From contig NZ_RCZH01000008.1 of NCBI RefSeq assembly GCF_006438875.1, forward strand, positions 62,001-126,000: a DNA stretch of 64,000 bases, given 5' to 3'. The notes beneath the pieces are model-generated. The model saw only the letters and a list, made by a program, of their open reading frames with translations. It was not told where the DNA came from and did not search any database. This stretch comes from Flavobacterium pectinovorum (GTDB taxonomy: Bacteria; Bacteroidota; Bacteroidia; Flavobacteriales; Flavobacteriaceae). Below, piece after piece: positions 61,758 to 64,000 of the stretch; the first letter of the stretch is position 1; each line of letters begins with the position of its first letter. Position numbers and translations under genes: made by a program.

Positions 61758-63221
61758 TTATTTCCACGTATAAGTTCCTACAGCTCCTTCGTCTAAAGAA
61801 GTTGTTACCCATTTACCATCAAATTTAATATTGAAAGCCACATTGGACGATCCATCATTTTCGACAATCAAAACTTTTGAACCTGATGGGGTGATGAAGG
61901 CAACATTCTGTAAACTACCGTTGATATTACTATCAATTCTTATAGATCCAGCGGGAACAAATTTTGAAGCATGGGCTATAATATAATAGGCTACATTACG
62001 CTGAAAATTGTCCGTTGAAGTCACGGTCAAAGCTCCTTTACATTCTGAACATCCTCCATTTGTATGAGGTCCAAAATTCGCATTATTAGCTAGATTCCAT
62101 TCCAAAGCATTTCTACTCCAATTACGCATCGAACCAATAACGACATTTTTAAGATGCCATTTTAAATCTCCGTCAAAACTACCTGTAGAAGCTGTCCATT
62201 GTTCAGTAAAATAGATGTTTTTGGTAGGGTAAGCATTGTAAACATCTGAAAGAGCACTAATATCTCCTGCATATAAGTGAAATGCTGAACCGTCTACAAA
62301 AGGATTTGCCACTGCATCTGCCAGGATTGTTTTGGGATAATCCGGCATATCACAATTATGATCGTAAGCAATGATTTTTGTTGCAAGGTTTGCTGTCTTA
62401 AATGCTGGACCTAAATTATTCTTGATGAAATTGGCCTGCTCTAAAGCTGACATTTCCAGACTTGGAGTATTATATGGATTTAAAGGTTCGTTTTGAGGCG
62501 TTACGGCATCAATCGTAATTCCTTCGGCTTTCATTTGCTGAATGTATTTTACGAAATATTTTGCATAAACATCATAATACTTCGTATCTAATCTTCCTCC
62601 TTTGAAACTGTTTTCAGTTTTCATCCAAAGTGGCGCTGTCCAAGGTGTTGCTACAATTAAAATCTTCGGGTTGATTGCCAAAATTTGTTTCAAAAGGGCA
62701 ATTACTCCATTTTTATCTCCATCTAAATTAAATTTAGCCAAATCCATATCTGTATTTCCAGTTGAAACATCATCGTAGGTAAAAGTGGTTGAATGCAAAT
62801 CTGATGCTCCAATACTGATTCTGATATAGCTTATTCCAATTGAAGTTTCTGATGAACCAAATAATTCCTGTAAAAGAGCTGCTTTTTTAGTTGCATTCAA
62901 TTGATTGATTACATCTGCACTTCCACCTGTTAAAGTGTATCCAAAACCATCTACGGTCTGGTATTTTTGGCTGGCGTTTACTTCAATATTTGGATAATTA
63001 TTTACTGTAGTTCCAAAACCTAAAGCGCCTGTTTGTTTTGTTAATAATGCCGTTTGATCTCCTTTTGTCAACCAAAAATCAACATCATTTTTTACTACAA
63101 CCGGAGGCACTACCGGCGGAGGATTTTCGACAGCATCATTTGAGGAAGAACATTTTACCTGAGCAAATATGGCTGTCGCAAAAAATAATGCTTTTATAGC
63201 GTTTTTAAGATTTGGTTTCAT
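61758..63221 (-). CDS. GH30-family glycosidase, lipoprotein (second copy)
   Basis: 487 residues. Signal peptide with Cys24 (FAQVKCSSS) and a Pro/Val-rich linker (NPPPVVPPVVVKN) that could hold the enzyme off the membrane. Catalytic Glu245 (TPQNEP) and Glu340 (YFTEQW). Motif by motif it follows the protein at 57616 (GFGYTLTGGSADVI, YIRISIGASDLH, WTAPLWMKTENSFKGG). Ends SLDEGAVGTYTWK. It starts 27 bp after the upstream GH30 gene. Confidence 0.94.
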   Translation of the reverse strand: MKPNLKNAIKALFFATAIFAQVKCSSSNDAVENPPPVVPPVVVKNDVDFWLTKGDQTALLTKQTGALGFGTTVNNYPNIEVNASQKYQTVDGFGYTLTGGSADVINQLNATKKAALLQELFGSSETSIGISYIRISIGASDLHSTTFTYDDVSTGNTDMDLAKFNLDGDKNGVIALLKQILAINPKILIVATPWTAPLWMKTENSFKGGRLDTKYYDVYAKYFVKYIQQMKAEGITIDAVTPQNEPLNPYNTPSLEMSALEQANFIKNNLGPAFKTANLATKIIAYDHNCDMPDYPKTILADAVANPFVDGSAFHLYAGDISALSDVYNAYPTKNIYFTEQWTASTGSFDGDLKWHLKNVVIGSMRNWSRNALEWNLANNANFGPHTNGGCSECKGALTVTSTDNFQRNVAYYIIAHASKFVPAGSIRIDSNINGSLQNVAFITPSGSKVLIVENDGSSNVAFNIKFDGKWVTTSLDEGAVGTYTWK

Positions 63222-63248
63222 TTTTATAGTTTTTTAGTTAGCCTCCGG

Positions 63249-64000
63249 TTAGTTTATAATAGTTTGCAAAGCATGCGCCGGAATAGTAATTGTGGTTTTT
63301 GTATCTTGGTTTATGAGGGTATAAACAACTTCTTTGTCTGATTGGTTCATAACAATGGTAACTATTTTGTTATCAGAATTTTTAAATGAAGTGCTTAGTA
63401 ATATTTTATCGCTAATGGTTTCGATTATCCTTTTGGCGTTAGGTCGGATAAATTTTGAGAAATGACCAATATAATAATACATTGGTGTGTAGATTAATTC
63501 ATCTTTTGTGATATCTGCGTGAATTGGCGCAAAGCAAAAATTGCCTACATGGTTTGGTCCTCCGTTTTGGTCTAAAAGAATATTCCAATCTGTCCAGCCA
63601 ACAGTTCCGTTATTGAAATCGTTGATCATATTGATTCCGTATCGCTCTGCATTTCCCCAAAACTGAAATTTTGTGGCATCAAATTTTTCGATACAGCCTT
63701 CTGTAAAAAGTAAATTTTTATTTGGAAAAACTTTGTGAACTTCGCCTACAGATTCAAATTTAGGAGTTCCGCCATTCCAGGTTTCATACCAGTGGAATCC
63801 AATTCCCCAAGCGTATTTTGAAACTTCGGGGTCTGAGAAAACAAGATTGGCTCTTTTCTCTAATTGGTCTCCGCGATTGTGATCCCAAATAATAACGTTT
63901 TTAGAAGCTAATCCTTCTTTTTCTAAAGTTGGTCCAAGAAAGTTTTTTAGAAAATCTCTTTCGGCTTCAGGCGTATAAATGCAAGATTCCCATCTTTGCT
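63249..64000 (-). CDS. GH30-family glycosidase, third copy (cut by the window edge)
   Basis: The frame stays open from the stop at 63249 to base 64000, so only the C-terminal ~250 residues are visible. The segment contains CIYTPEAERDFLKNFLGPTL, IIWDHNRGDQLEKRA, GIGFHWYETWNGG and the nucleophile in LLFTEGCIEKF, then GTVGWTDWNILLDQNGGPNH and YYIGHFSKFIRPNAKRI, all GH30. It is more distant from the other two and may have a different specificity. First visible gene of the operon. Confidence 0.9.
   Translation of the reverse strand, partial: QRWESCIYTPEAERDFLKNFLGPTLEKEGLASKNVIIWDHNRGDQLEKRANLVFSDPEVSKYAWGIGFHWYETWNGGTPKFESVGEVHKVFPNKNLLFTEGCIEKFDATKFQFWGNAERYGINMINDFNNGTVGWTDWNILLDQNGGPNHVGNFCFAPIHADITKDELIYTPMYYYIGHFSKFIRPNAKRIIETISDKILLSTSFKNSDNKIVTIVMNQSDKEVVYTLINQDTKTTITIPAHALQTIIN

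Overview
The window is chromosomal DNA of a Bacteroidota bacterium, most likely a Flavobacterium or close relative. The evidence is the AT-rich sequence, promoters carrying the Bacteroidota -7 element TAnnTTTG, a TonB-dependent receptor, Bacteroidota-type small proteins (DUF3127, DUF4301, GxxExxY, His-less Rieske-like lipoprotein) and core genes that resemble flavobacterial ones. No rRNA, tRNA, CRISPR array, prophage or transposase gene was seen.

Layout. 1-2.8 kb: an OmpR-type two-component system and two paralogous tiny Lys/Ala-rich secreted proteins (minus). 3.1-9.4 kb: polA, a small unknown, a LacI regulator, and two exported ferritin-like proteins with twin-arginine-like signals. 9.4-12.5 kb: rplM-rpsI and rpsB, tsf, with structured leaders before rplM and rpsB. 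13-16.6 kb: M3 peptidase, queuosine-precursor transporter and tag. 16.7-24.4 kb: a thiamine operon (thiS, thiC, a ThiE/TenI-like gene, thiD, thiE, thiG, thiH, thiF) under a TPP riboswitch, interrupted between thiG and thiH by a GxxExxY gene enclosed in 37-bp inverted repeats. 24.4-30.3 kb: MOSC protein, aat, DUF3127, flavin reductase, orphan histidine kinase, HIT, greA, Rieske-like lipoprotein. 30.3-36.7 kb: a TonB-dependent receptor behind a second TPP riboswitch, next to a PnuC-family transporter, a NadR-like kinase fused to DUF4301, arfB and a GGGP synthase. 36.8-38.2 kb: a Crp/Fnr regulator, a small membrane protein and a group III-type globin behind an FNR-like palindrome. 38.3-44.2 kb: phosphopantetheinyl transferase, ahcY, a coiled-coil protein, a patatin-beta-barrel protein. 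44.3-47.5 kb: SMR transporter and an alkylation-repair cluster (AraC-OGT, 2OG oxygenase, separate Ada zinc domain, AlkB). 47.5-55 kb: SDRs, AraC regulator, YjbR, Nudix-type regulator, transglutaminase-like protein. 55.2-64 kb: a minus-strand glycoside hydrolase operon (GH3, three GH30, GH5-CBM) with an EEP-family enzyme, running off the right edge.

Functionally, one TPP-sensing regulon can control both synthesis (thi operon) and, by inference, uptake (receptor, possibly PnuC and the kinase) of thiamine or its precursors. The glycosidase operon looks like a beta-glucan degradation locus; no SusC/SusD pair is inside the window.

The most striking non-gene content is the density of palindromic repeat families in the spacers: a 25-28 bp REP-like palindrome (seven copies), a ~155-bp nested palindromic element in two inverted copies, one flanked by a 6-bp duplication inside another repeat, two-copy families at 2.9/39.1, 25.9/38.2 and 50.7/55.0 kb, and possible structured elements at 17.1 and 39.2 kb. 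The best candidate for an undescribed mobile system is the GxxExxY cassette in the thi operon.
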